NCBI GenBank assembly: GCA_031310005.1
Contig: CM062383.1
Coordinates: forward strand, 1,364,001 to 1,428,000
Origin: Dactylellina haptotyla
Taxonomy: Eukaryota > Ascomycota > Orbiliomycetes > Orbiliales > Orbiliaceae
Direction of reading: 5' to 3'
Length of the DNA: 64,000 bases
In this document: piece after piece, positions 37,649-48,943 of the stretch
How positions within the stretch are numbered: the stretch's first letter is position 1
How the letters are laid out: every line of letters begins with the position of its first letter
Made by a program: the position numbers and the translations under genes
Notes under the pieces: generated by a model
Told to the model about the DNA's origin: nothing
The model's input: only the letters and a program-made list of their open reading frames with translations
Databases searched by the model: none

Positions 37649-38900
37649 ATGGCTCGTGGACCGTTAGTACCCCTCGAAATACCTACTGCTAGGACCTCGC
37701 GACTCTGTCAATTCTCTTCTGCCCGCTGGTGGTTTCTGCTTCGAACGTGTGCGACTGTGAAGGGGACGAGAGATGCGTTTTAGTTGGAGAATCAACTAGC
37801 CGACGGCAGCAGAGAATCCGACGGAATCGGTGGAGGATCTCGCACCTGCTTCAATATCGATGCTAATTGATGATACAGAAAGAAACACTTGAAACGCCTA
37901 TCGGCGCCATCTCACTGGTTGCTCGACAAACTTTCCGGCACTTACGCCCCAAGACCATCCCCAGGTCCACACAAGCTCCGCGACTGTCTTCCTCTGATGT
38001 ATGTCAAAATCTCATACGCGAAATCCCAAGATGCTGTGACATAGTTGTCGATATCAAGGTTCTAATATTGGTTGTTTTTCAACATGTAGAGTCTTCCTCC
38101 GCAACCGTCTCAAGTATGCCTTGAACGGAAGGGAAACCAAGGCCATCGTCATGCAGCGCCTCATCCAAGTTGACAAAAAGGTCCGAACCGACCAGACTTT
38201 CCCAGCTGGTTTCATGGATGTCATCACCATCGAGAAGACTGGCGAGCACTTCCGTCTCATCTACGACACCAAGGGTCGTTTCACCATCCACAGAATCAGC
38301 GCAGAGGAAGCCAGCTACAAGCTGTGCAAGGTCCGAAGGGTTCAGCTCGGAAAGAAGGGAATCCCATACATTGTCACACACGACGCCCGAACGTAAGTCC
38401 CAAGTTCATAGGCGCGCGCACACATACACACATATATCTATATACATAGATATATAAATATTTTGCAAATTTTACTGACGAATCAACCATTTTACAGAAT
38501 CCGTTACCCAGATCCATCCATCAAGGTCAACGACACCGTCAAGGTCGACTTGGAGACCGGAAAGGTCACGGATTATATTGAATTCGATACCGGAAAGATC
38601 GCCATGGTCACTGGTGGACGTAACATGGGTCGTGTCGGTGTCATCACTCACCGTGAACGTCACGACGGTGGTTTCGATATTGTCCACATCAAGGATGCCA
38701 TTGACAACACCTTCGCTACCCGGTTGAGCAACGTCTTCATCATTGGTACTGAGAAGCCGTGGATCTCCCTGCCAAAGGGCAAGGGTGTCAAGGTTCGTAA
38801 GATTCATATTCGAGCAATGAATTTGAACGTCACAACTGACCCGCTTTCCTTTTAGCTTACCATCGCCGAAGAGAGAGATCGTCGTCGTGCTACTGCATAA
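37649..38900 (+). CDS. RPS4: 40S ribosomal protein S4 (eS4)
   Basis: Component of the small ribosomal subunit. Exons 37649-37662, 37879-37998, 38090-38392, 38498-38792 and 38856-38900, giving 258 aa (family about 260). The first exon is only 14 nt (MARG plus two bases of the next codon). The sequence continues [37 protein letters not shown], then the KOW-region core ([17 protein letters not shown]) and ends [13 protein letters not shown], all standard. The start lies in AAAAAATGGC. The large first intron (216 nt) next to a tiny first exon is common in fungal ribosomal protein genes. A microsatellite-like GCGCGCACACATACACAC stretch sits in intron 3. Confidence 0.97.
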
Positions 38901-39671
38901 ATTCACTTCAATTTCTTCTTTATATAATATCCGGTGTTCTTGACGCTCTGTTAATTTCCTACGCTTATTTCTCCATCGTTGGGCTGTACATTTTTCTCCA
39001 GTGTTTTTTTATTGCTCGGTACCTTCCACTCACGAAAGCCGCTCCATCATGTCCAATCCTCTAAAGAGCCCTCCACCTCATTTTTACAGGCGTATTCACC
39101 TGAATGATTCCTCCTATTACCTCCTCACCCTCCGATTACGATTCATCAATCATCATACACACTAGTCTACGACATTCTTCATCCTTGTTATATATTACAT
39201 ACCGTCTCCACAGGTGTTCAATCGTGTGAGTGGGAATAAAAGGCTTTGGCAATAATATTAGATATTATCCACGCTGATACGCTGGCACCTTGACAATAAT
39301 AAAAAAATATGAAAAGAAATACAAACTCCTAAAACGTGACATGATTCCAAGAAAAGCCTAAAGTATATGTGCTCGTAGCGAAAAAAACTTTAGGTATATC
39401 CTAGCCAAGCGAGCGTTGGTTGGATTGGTGGCCAAATCTCAAACCGATGTCGGGCTAGCGAGCCAAAACTACGGCGACCAGGAAGGCCATTTTGACTCAA
39501 CTTTCTCTTCTTCCCCGGACTAGCTTAGCTGGCTGCTAGAGGGATCGAAACCGCAATTGCTCGATATATTTATATATTCCCCACCGGCCCCAAATTGTGA
39601 ATATTCTGGACATTTTCGTGCACTCGTTCCTGACCGTCAACGTTTCCCCGCCTGCCAAAATCTTCTTCGCA
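38901..39671. other. Intergenic region and HOM2 promoter
   Basis: 3' flank of RPS4 and promoter of HOM2. A TGACTCA element is described separately. No gene seen. Confidence 0.65.
39493..39499 (+). promoter_or_regulatory. TGACTCA element (Gcn4/CpcA type)
   Basis: A perfect TGACTCA, the consensus of the amino-acid cross-pathway control activator (Gcn4 in yeast, CpcA/CPC1 in filamentous fungi), lies 173 bases upstream of the HOM2 start codon. The gene product is in amino acid synthesis, which supports the call. Confidence 0.65.
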
Positions 39672-40957
39672 ATGACACAAACCAGGAAGACTTGCGGTAG
39701 GTATTTTCCCGCTCCAGCACCTGACCAATGCAACTGGCGCTAATAACACCCTCTTAACTTAGGTGTCCTTGGTTGCACTGGCAGCGTCGGCCAAAGGTTT
39801 ATCCTCCTTCTATCGGCACATCCGTATTTCGACCTCATTGCCGTCGGTGCTTCTAGCCGGTCGGCCGGGAAGGCATATAAAGATGCCACCCGCTGGAAGC
39901 AAGCCCATTTGATGCCTCAGAAAGTCAAAGATATGGTAGTTAAGGAGTGCACTCCTGAAGGCTTCGGCGACTGTGATATTGTGTTCTCGGGACTGGACCA
40001 TGATGTAGCAGGCGATATCGGTTCGTAACTGGAACTGCCATCTGAGGTATTTGGGGAAGGCCAATTCGACTTGCTAACCAGCATTTAATTTGGAAATAAT
40101 ATAGAAATGGCTTTTCTCAAGGCGAATATTCCTACATTCTCGAATGCTAAAAACTATCGACGAGACCCTCTTACCCCGCTCATTGTACCCCTCGTCAATA
40201 CGTCCCACTTCTCGATAATCCCGCACCAAATGAAAATACACAATTTGTCCAAAGGCTTCTTGGTCACAAACGCAAACTGCTCCACGACAGGATTGGTAGT
40301 TCCACTAGCCGCTTTGATACAGTCCTTCGGACCCCTCTCTGCGGTGGCCGTGACTACCCTACAAGCGATATCCGGAGGCGGTTATCCTGGTGTTCCATCC
40401 ATGGATATACTCGACAATGTAGTCCCGTATATTGGTGGCGAAGAAGAAAAGATCGAATGGGAAACAGGTAAGATTCTCGGCGGGGTTAATGCCGACAGCA
40501 CTGCCTTTGAAATGGTTCAGATGGCCGTTTCCGCCCAGTGCAACCGTGTAGCAGTCATGGATGGACATACTGCTTGCATAAATGTGAAATTTGAGAGACA
40601 GCCACCACCGAGCATCGAGGAGATCAAAGATGCTTTTAGAAAATATAGGTGTGAACCACAGGATCTAGGCTGCCCCAGTGCACCAAAGGAAGCAATTGTA
40701 GTCATGGAAGAGGAAGACAGACCGCAACCAAGGTTGGATAGAGATACTGAAGGAGGTTATGCTGTCAGTGTGGGCAGGGTTAGATCGGACAATGTTTTCG
40801 ATATCAAGTTCGTAGCATTGTCGCACAATAGTAAGTTTAACCTCCGTGGGTTGTGTCAAGGTCGGTGCTAACCTTTTTTGAAATTTTAGCTGTTCTTGGG
40901 GCTGCAGGTTCGTCTATTCTTAATGCAGAGCTTGCAGTGATCAAGGGGTTGTTATAA
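39672..40957 (+). CDS. HOM2: Aspartate-semialdehyde dehydrogenase
   Basis: Reduces 4-aspartyl phosphate to aspartate semialdehyde with NADPH, the second common step to threonine, methionine and isoleucine. Exons 39672-39696, 39763-40020, 40105-40830 and 40890-40957, giving 358 aa, the normal fungal length. The nucleotide-binding loop [13 protein letters not shown] is split by the first intron. The catalytic cysteine is C153 in [41 protein letters not shown] and [21 protein letters not shown] are also typical. The final exon ends [10 protein letters not shown]. The first exon is 25 nt. The cytosolic enzyme is fungal and absent from animals. Confidence 0.96.
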
Positions 40958-41610
40958 ACGAGGAATTCCACATCTGTCACCTGTCCTGCAGACCCGCTTG
41001 TCAGGTATTTGCAAGTGGTAGCTGTGGCGTCCCGCGGAAACGGGTTCTTATGCATAAAAGCAGTATGATATCTATAGATTTCCGTGTTTTTGTAAACAGA
41101 ATTGAAACATATACCCGAGGCAAGGGGGGTTGTAAATATCACACCATATTCTCCTGTGTGCCATATATGCGCAATATACTATACCTTTAACCCTGTCATA
41201 GTTAACTACGTATGCAAGCTCAAACAGCGGGGGCCACATTAGGGCATATGATATTAACGACATGTTTGTTTTATTTTAAGACTATGGACGAAGACCTCCC
41301 ATAAAGTACATTGTAGAACCAAAACGGTATAGACAAACGCATGGTACATGGACATATCTATATACTGTCGTATTAAATGGCTATCAAATAGAACATAGTT
41401 CGCCGTAGACACTGTTGGCGAAACTTGAAATCTTCCCCAGACTAAATTTAAGACGCCCCGATGATAATAAGGAAATGTGAATCAAAACTGAAAACATTAT
41501 CAGCCGAAATGGAGGACTACGGCTGATGGATCCCGCATCTGCTAAGTTAAGGTTATCGAAGCGCGCGGCGCGATACGCCACAACGGGATCATGCGACCTA
41601 AAGAGTGGGT
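40958..41610. other. Convergent 3' intergenic region
   Basis: 3' flanks of HOM2 and the D-lactate dehydrogenase gene. No gene seen. Confidence 0.6.
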
Positions 41611-44320
41611 CTAGTGGATATCCGGCGAGATGACATCGACAATCTTCCCAGGGTTGAGAAGCCAGCTACAAAGAGATAGCCTGGGTTAGCACGAGATCGC
41701 GACGCGATATGGCTACAACAAGACAATATAGAGCCGTGCTTACAGAGGGTCCAGGGCGAGTTTCAGCTTTCGCATAACACCTATAGTCTCCAGGCCGAGT
41801 TCTTTAATCAGGTATTCCTATTGCGTATTAGCTATGGATATTCAACCGGGGTTGGTTCCACGTTGCAACTCTCACCTTTTTACCGAGCCCAACTCCGTGT
41901 TCACCCTACAAGATGTTCATTAGCGAATGGTGGCGCACGGTATCCTTGATTGCCATGCCTGAAACTTACAGTGCATGTTCCCTCCATCTCGAGAGCACGG
42001 TCCACCATAGTATGCACACATTGCTCCACCGCGGCTCGTTCCTTTGGGTTGGTCTTGTCGTACATAATACTCTCATGGAAATTGCCGTCACCAATATGAC
42101 CGAGCACACTTGCAAACATTCCCAGGTCATCAAGCTCCTTTTTGGAAAGCTCTAATATTTAGTTGAGAAAGGAATCAGTTCAGAAGCCCGCTCCCCACAG
42201 AATTGCGTGGAGTAAACTGTGTTGACTGGGGTTGAAATGCAACATGCGGGTATATTAATACCTATGATATCAGCCAGCCTCGAGAGAGGCACCGCGACAT
42301 CCGTGGACCAGACATCACCGCTCTTTTCCCGAAGAGCGAGCATGCTCCACAGTGCCTCTTTCCTAGCCGACCACAGCATCTTCTGCTCCTCGATGGTCCG
42401 AGCGAATTCAAATTCTCCACTGTTGTATTCTTTCGCAATCGTTCTTACGGTATCGATATCTGATTGGATCTATAACAGCACCAATTTTAGCCGAATGTTG
42501 CGTTTTGGCTGGTATATATGCAGCTTATCATCGAAGATTTCCGGTTATTGTTGAAATTGAGCTCCAATCAGGATATTTAAACGCTCAAAATGCAACTCAG
42601 ATATCGATGGAGAATGCATAGTTTGACAGGTATACGTACCCCTGAGTGTGTGCCCGAGAATCTGAACTCGTGATCATTTTGCAACAGTCAGCGGTAACTG
42701 CGGAAGGAAATAAAACGAGTCTGCTTCGAACTCGTGACGTTTGGTGAAGGCGATGTTGGATTAGGCGACTCACTTGAAGAACAGGGTTGGAACTTCCTTC
42801 CACACCTTTTGAGGGGTCGATCCCGATTTGTTTATTACCATCATTTGGACTTCATCCATCATTTCGACAGCCGCAACCTGAACCCCGGTCCTGATGACTT
42901 TGGAAGCGGCCGCAGCAGCTTCTCTTATCGACGGGAAGGTTACAACAGCCACGCTAGTTTCCTTGGGTATTACAGCTAGTTTCAATGTAATTTCGGTAAC
43001 CAATCCGAGGGTTCCTTCAGACCCGATGAATAGGCTATTAAGATTATATCCTGCGGAAGATTTCCTGCAGCGGAAAATCAACACTATCAGCAAGGCCGCC
43101 CCGAAATATAAAAATAAAGGCGAACTTTTAGCTCGGACTTACCTTGGGCGTTTCCGTGTCTTGATAATAGTGCCGTCCGCAAGCACAACGGTAAGGTTGA
43201 TTACCCAATCTTTCATAGTTCCATATCGAACGGCGTTCGTGCCACTAAAATGGGATTAGAAAGCAATCTCTAAATATTTGCCGAGTTTAGTATCTCCATA
43301 CCTGCAGTTCGTCCCGACCATTCCACCAATTTTCGCCTTGTAGTTTGATTAGCTTAATACAGAAAGTGGACCATGGTGTACGCACCGACGGGCCTGGATC
43401 CACTGGGAAAAAAAGACCTGTGCTCTGTATCTTCTCGTTCAAGCCCATCCAGGAGACAGCCGGTTGAACCACGACGTCCATGCTACCAGAAATTTAGTAA
43501 TGAATTATAGATTTGACTTTGATAAAACCTACTCTTCCTCGTGCATTGTAAGGATTTGGTCCATGTGACAGAAATCTATGCTCATTCCGCCGTACGGGGC
43601 TGAGAAATTCCCTTCAAGGCTCGAACCCCCAGAGAATGGGACTGTAAAATAAGTTAGATCTCGCAAGATCATGGAATTAAATTTGGAAACACACCCATCG
43701 GGACTCTATATTTATGGCAGGTTTTTGCAATAACAGCAACTTCCCCCGTATTTTTGGGATAGACGACTGCGACTGGGAGTCGCTCAACATTGGTCGTCGA
43801 CCACTCGGAATAGCCATGCAATAGAAGGTCTTCGTCATCTGTACTGACGGCTTCTTCACCAAGCTTTTCTTGAATCTCGCGAATAGCCTAATAAGCATTA
43901 GATGAGAATATCGTCATTCAACATGTAAAAATGAGTCGCACGTACGCTTTGCATATCTTTCGCGGTGCCATAGACGGGAATATCCTCTAAATTAAGAACT
44001 GTTGAAGCTTCTAGAGCGGGGTTCCTCTCGTGTCCTCTAACACTGAGGAAGTAAGTACCAACGCCAGTAAATGCGGAGAGCGCCAAAGCCCGAGGCATGG
44101 TCCATGCCGCTGCTCTGTCAGGACCACCAGTGTTCGAGTATCCATTCTGTCGATTGCTCGAGTTCGATGCTCTTGATTTGGGCGTTGATGAGAAATGACG
44201 GGACCTCCCAGGCAAGATATTGTTCCTCAATGGCGGCCTTGCAAAGGCTCCAAACCTATACGGGACCGTCAAGAAATCCCTCGCCACGAAGGTATTGATC
44301 AAAGCTCGGTTAGCGGCCAT
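41611..44320 (-). CDS. DLD1: Mitochondrial D-lactate dehydrogenase (cytochrome c), FAD-linked
   Basis: Oxidises D-lactate to pyruvate and passes electrons to cytochrome c at the inner membrane. Thirteen exons (minus): 44320-43946, 43887-43695, 43641-43533, 43482-43386, 43336-43302, 43244-43143, 43064-42774, 42661-42640, 42469-42262, 42151-41970, 41905-41876, 41817-41744 and 41665-41611, giving 590 aa. The N-terminus is Arg/Ser-rich (mitochondrial presequence) with a hydrophobic segment before RGHERNPA. The FAD-binding part includes [38 protein letters not shown] and [18 protein letters not shown]. The C-terminal domain has [34 protein letters not shown] and the last [11 protein letters not shown], all diagnostic. 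Exon 8 is 22 nt and exon 11 is 30 nt. All phases close. Confidence 0.94.
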
Positions 44321-47300
44321 GCTTGCGTTGAGCTGCGCTGCAGTGTTTGCAAGATCTCGCTAGCCTAAAGCTCTAAAAGCTTGAAATTTTTATAGCAGCG
44401 CGCTGCCTTGGTAGATCGTAAATGTGAACGGAACGGTCTCTCTATAAGGCGTGTAAGTCTGTTGGCGTTTAGTGAGCGGGCGTTTAGTTCGGATGCAATG
44501 CAACCTAGAGTAGATTTCCAGAATCGGGGCTTATATAATAAAAAAAAGGTTCTGACTAGATTTATATCTGGATTAACCAGCTTCGTGTCGGTGTTGAGTT
44601 TAGCTTGGAGCGATAGCTTTCCTGGTTATCTCGAAGAGGAATGAGGGAATTGGGCCTTCTTACGTCGTGTCGCAATACCTGGACAAGGTCCTCGGGCTTC
44701 CCAGTAGCTTATACTCTAGCTGTTATATTTATCTTGCATCTGGCAGCTTGTCTAGCGAGTAGTGGTCACAAGCTCAAGAGCGAGCTCTCGCACTTCCAAG
44801 CCCTGTTGGACCCGCCTTACTGCAAACGCCTGGAACGAATGGACCCCCCCTGCGAGAAAGAGAGAGAGAAAAATTTTGGGGTCCGGTACGTAGCTCGGGT
44901 GCTAGGAATTCTTTTCTTTAGAAGAATTTGCCTTTGCGGCTGGTTGCTGTAAGTACAGCTGCGCGACAGATGCTGTGTAATCGTGCTGTTTGTGGGGTTC
45001 GTCTCGTACCAACCCACGTCGAAAAATGAATGCTGGCTGCGGACAGGGTCGCCTGGGCTTCTCAGCTTATGTACTGAAATGCTATGGGATGACAAAAAAA
45101 GATTGCGACGAGTATGTAAGAATTTTTCCGGGTGCCCAATAGAAATTTTACGTTTCGAATCGAACGGTTGTAGTTCTGCTTTTTTGCCCTCGTCGCCTTA
45201 TAGCTTAGAGCGGTCACCAATAAAATGCAATGCGGGCTAATGCGACAAAATCCGCTACCAAGGTCCTGGGAAGGGGAGATAATCTTTACTGTGGGTGACC
45301 GGATTTGTATCTAAAAGGTATCTCGAGGGAGAAAAGGGAAAAAAATATAATTTTGTAACAAAAGCGAAATTGGTACAGTCGCAATTATATATACAGGTAC
45401 TCGTGCGTTTGGAAAAGCTAGACGTACCTAAGCGGATACGATCCTGGTGCGAGAGCTCGACAGGTTGCCGGTCTTTAACGCTTCTCGTTCTTACTGGGCC
45501 ACTCGCTGGAGAGAAAAGAGAAAGAAGGCACGCTCAAGCATCACCACGGACAGACGAATGGCAATAATCTCTCGGAACAGGCACACAAGCACCTGCTTAT
45601 TCCTTTTTTCGCCTCTCATATCGCCCTGTGGCCGCCTGAACGCGTATGGGCTTCATTTTCTTTTTTCCCCTTTTCTCAAAAATTTCGTCAAGCCAGGCTA
45701 GTGCTGAATCACAAACCGATCAAAAGAATGCAAGTAAGTGATACATAGTGAATTCGAATAAGAAGAAGCCATTCGAACCGAAAGCGAAAGCCCCAGTCCG
45801 CTTCAAGATCTGATGAACACACCGCCTCCATTCGTAACATCACTTTGCATATCCAAGGTGAATTTGTTTTTGGAGCCACATATCTAAGGCAGGAAAAAAA
45901 CAAAAAGTATAGCAAAGGAAAAGGTACAGTTGTCAACTGGTCTTTTTCTGGTCGGCATGCAGTGCGCGCTGCAATGTTGCGACTGTCTCAGTGAAACAGT
46001 CACGAGCGCACAAATTTTTCAAGAAGCAATATATTCAATTATACTATTGGTAATATCTTGCGCTGCCTTGAACACAGAGGGCCATCTGTGGAGACTGGCG
46101 GATTGCGCCCTAGGGGGTGATGCAGACTCGTCGGGTCGGTGCCCTAACTCAAGCTACACTGGTTACAATTCCGAATAGTTGTTCGGAGCAGATGTCGCCA
46201 GTTGGGCAACGGGCGACTAGAATGATCTTTTGTTGCCGAATTTTTCCATCCCGTCCTTTGATGGCCTGATGATCCTGTTCATTGGTTCGAAAGCCGATGT
46301 CCCTTACATCGTTTGGGAACCCGTTACACCCGGCTTGAAAATGCGGGGTAGTTAGTGTCCTAGAGGTACCTACAGATGAGGTGCTAGCTCTCCATGTCGT
46401 ATCGAACACCCTAGTTGGCTACGGGCAATTTACTCAAACGGGTTCATTTAAACTAGAAGGATAGGACCAAAAATTAGAGGGATATTATCCCACGACGTCG
46501 ATAATACCTCGACCGACGCAAAAATCTGGGGAAAGTGGCTCAGGTCAATTTATCCTGTTTTTCATTCCTGAAGATATTACTGCCTCTTTTTCCTAGCTCC
46601 CCTTAAACGACGTCCCGGGTCTCCCCAGCAAACACCGGGGTTTTCATTTTTTGGGGGGCTCGCTAGATCGCCGAACTGATAAAGGTACAAAATTCTTAAT
46701 TTTGCCATCCAAAGGGCTTACCGCGAGCAGGGTGCGCCTTTTCCCTTCTCGAGGCGGGAAGCCATCCCACGCGTGACTGGGTTATTCTCAATCGTTTCAT
46801 CGTTCCCGCAAGTCGGACACTTTCTTGGGCCGTGGGGGGGTGCACCCGTGTCGACTTCCCGTACGGACTCGGCATGAGTGAGTACCCTTCGAACCTCGCT
46901 TTGTTTGCACTTGCGATCTAGGCCCAAAGTTTGAACTGGTGATATCATACCATCAGTTTCGAAAGAAAATAACCTGAAAAAAACCCCCCATTTTTTTTCA
47001 GTCAGGACCTGCATAATTCAGGGGTAGAACCGGTGGAGGCTGACATACTTTATTCGACCGCCTGGTGCCCGAAGATTCTGTATCCACTCAGCCCCCCCAA
47101 ACGGTTGCGAAGGCAGTCGCATGGCTTGAACCTCTCAGGAACCACCAATAACCCGGTGGATGTATTTCTCTGACGAATTGAGGAAATGTGCAATTTGAAG
47201 GACTGTATTCAAGCTCGCTTGAAATGCATTGCATTGCATTGCATTTCGATTCGATAACGTTCGGAACCTCTTGGGTGAGTACGAGCACGTGTGCGAGAAA

Positions 47301-48943
47301 GAACAACCGTTCTGATATCAACGATATCAGGATTTGACTAGGCACTAACATAGGTAAATTCCTTATGCTGAGTTTGCGCCTCTTCAATACCGGCAACAAA
47401 AAATGTCGTCTTAGAGTTGCGTTTAGAACATCTTTTTCTGTAGGCTAGGCACCTGCAGTATCTGAACTTCATTGAGGCATTCACATTTACAAACTATTGA
47501 TTAGCCGATGTGATACTCCGATTGAACACCAGCTCGCACATAGCCAAGTGGCAAGCGGTGGGTGGAATACATGCTGGAACAATTAAGAGGAAAAAAGATT
47601 TATCTCTAGCAGCCTTTTAAATAAAAATTGCAGATATGAAGTAAAGAATATTGATGCTATCACGCCCATATTCTAGAGTACAGGAGGAAGAGGTTATGAA
47701 TATAATATGGCTAGAGAATATGACCTAGAAGTTGGATGGTGTGTTGTCAAGGGTGGGTATATGTGTGTGGCTAGATAAAGGCTAGGTAAAGGGCCCGAAT
47801 AACGCACCAACCTCTCGGTTTTTAGTTTCTTTGTTTACAACATTGTTTCCTCGCCTCGTAGGAAGGATAGTATACCAGGTGCATGCATATAAATCATGGA
47901 AAAACAAAATATAGAGCCCCAAGTATCTTCGGTTCGTTTCTTGTTACGGTACCTTATAATCCACATGTTTATATTTTTATACGTTAGGCCGAGCGACGCT
48001 AAATGTCTGTTTAGTTTGGCGTCTAATGGACTAGCTCTCAGTGGACCTTGAGCTGCGAAAAGTGTTCTCTTCTGGCGATGCAGTGGAATGTTCTCCTTAA
48101 GCCGACCACTTATCCTTATATTCGACCCGTGGGCCTGAACTTCACATATTACAACGCGAGAAAGATTTTCAGAGCCCATAGCGTGTTTCCAAGGGTAATT
48201 AAAGGGCCCGGATAGTTGTATACGGAAGTGCCAGTGTCTCTTGAAGATGCTTCCGAGGCTGGCGCCTGACTGGTCTCAAAAGACGCGATATCAGATTGCA
48301 TTTACAAAGATGGACCTAGGACGAAACTAGCAGACACTTTCTACCCAGCACAAAGCCTCCCTTAACATGCATGCATAGATTGGAAAGGAACCCGCGTATG
48401 CGATAGATCGAGCACGTGCTTGATACACATATTTTTGGGTGACAGCAAAAGGCGAGGTACCTGCTGCAATCTGTGAGTACCTCCCCTACCAGCTATTCCT
48501 TGGAGACTGTTCTGTTTGGATGGTCCTGCGGCGAGCTTTGATTCGGGGCCTCAGCTCCACCCTGCCGCTGCCTTATGCGAGGATGGGTTTACGGCACAAA
48601 TCCAACATGGCCAACGCAAAGTTTTGTTTCATTCCATACGAACAAATTTCACCAGCAGGTAGCTTGCGCTGCGAGGCTGAAGTGGGTGGGCTTCTGGTTG
48701 GTGTGACGGATACACATTAATACCCATTTGGTTTCTCAAGATTTATAGATCTTCAAGGACCGTCTCCACAGATACGGATGGTTTCCAGCTCCGCTGAGCT
48801 TTGAAGAATCTGTCGATAAATTTCAGGCATCAAATGTGAGAGATATATATTAATACGATGGTTGGAAAAGCTGTCTAGGTCGACATATCTACATCGCAAC
48901 CGCACGCCTGTAATTGGAGCGCGCAACTGTGACCACGCCAACA
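44321..48943. other. Long gene-poor region (4.6 kb)
   Basis: Lies between the divergent starts of DLD1 and the RNA-dependent RNA polymerase. I see no gene. Open frames such as 46718-47014 (-) and 47835-48179 (-) have no recognisable domain. A four-copy TGCAT repeat sits at 47225-47244. No terminal repeats, transposase or reverse transcriptase motifs are visible. It could contain decayed mobile DNA or non-coding transcripts. Confidence 0.5.
47225..47244 (+). repeat. TGCAT microsatellite (4 copies)
   Basis: Four tandem TGCAT units flanked by GAAA and TTTC, so the whole forms a near-dyad. Likely a simple repeat. Confidence 0.85.

Noticed and set aside
37069-37692. 207-aa open frame before RPS4
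   Set aside because: GC-rich artefact in promoter DNA; it overlaps RPS4 exon 1 in a different frame and has no recognisable domain.
40105-40830. Start of HOM2 at an internal ATG of exon 3
   Set aside because: The N-terminal nucleotide-binding loop [10 protein letters not shown] is present in two upstream exons that join in phase.
44321-48943. Transposon remnant
   Set aside because: No terminal repeats, target-site duplication, reverse transcriptase or transposase motif could be seen; left as unexplained gene-poor DNA.
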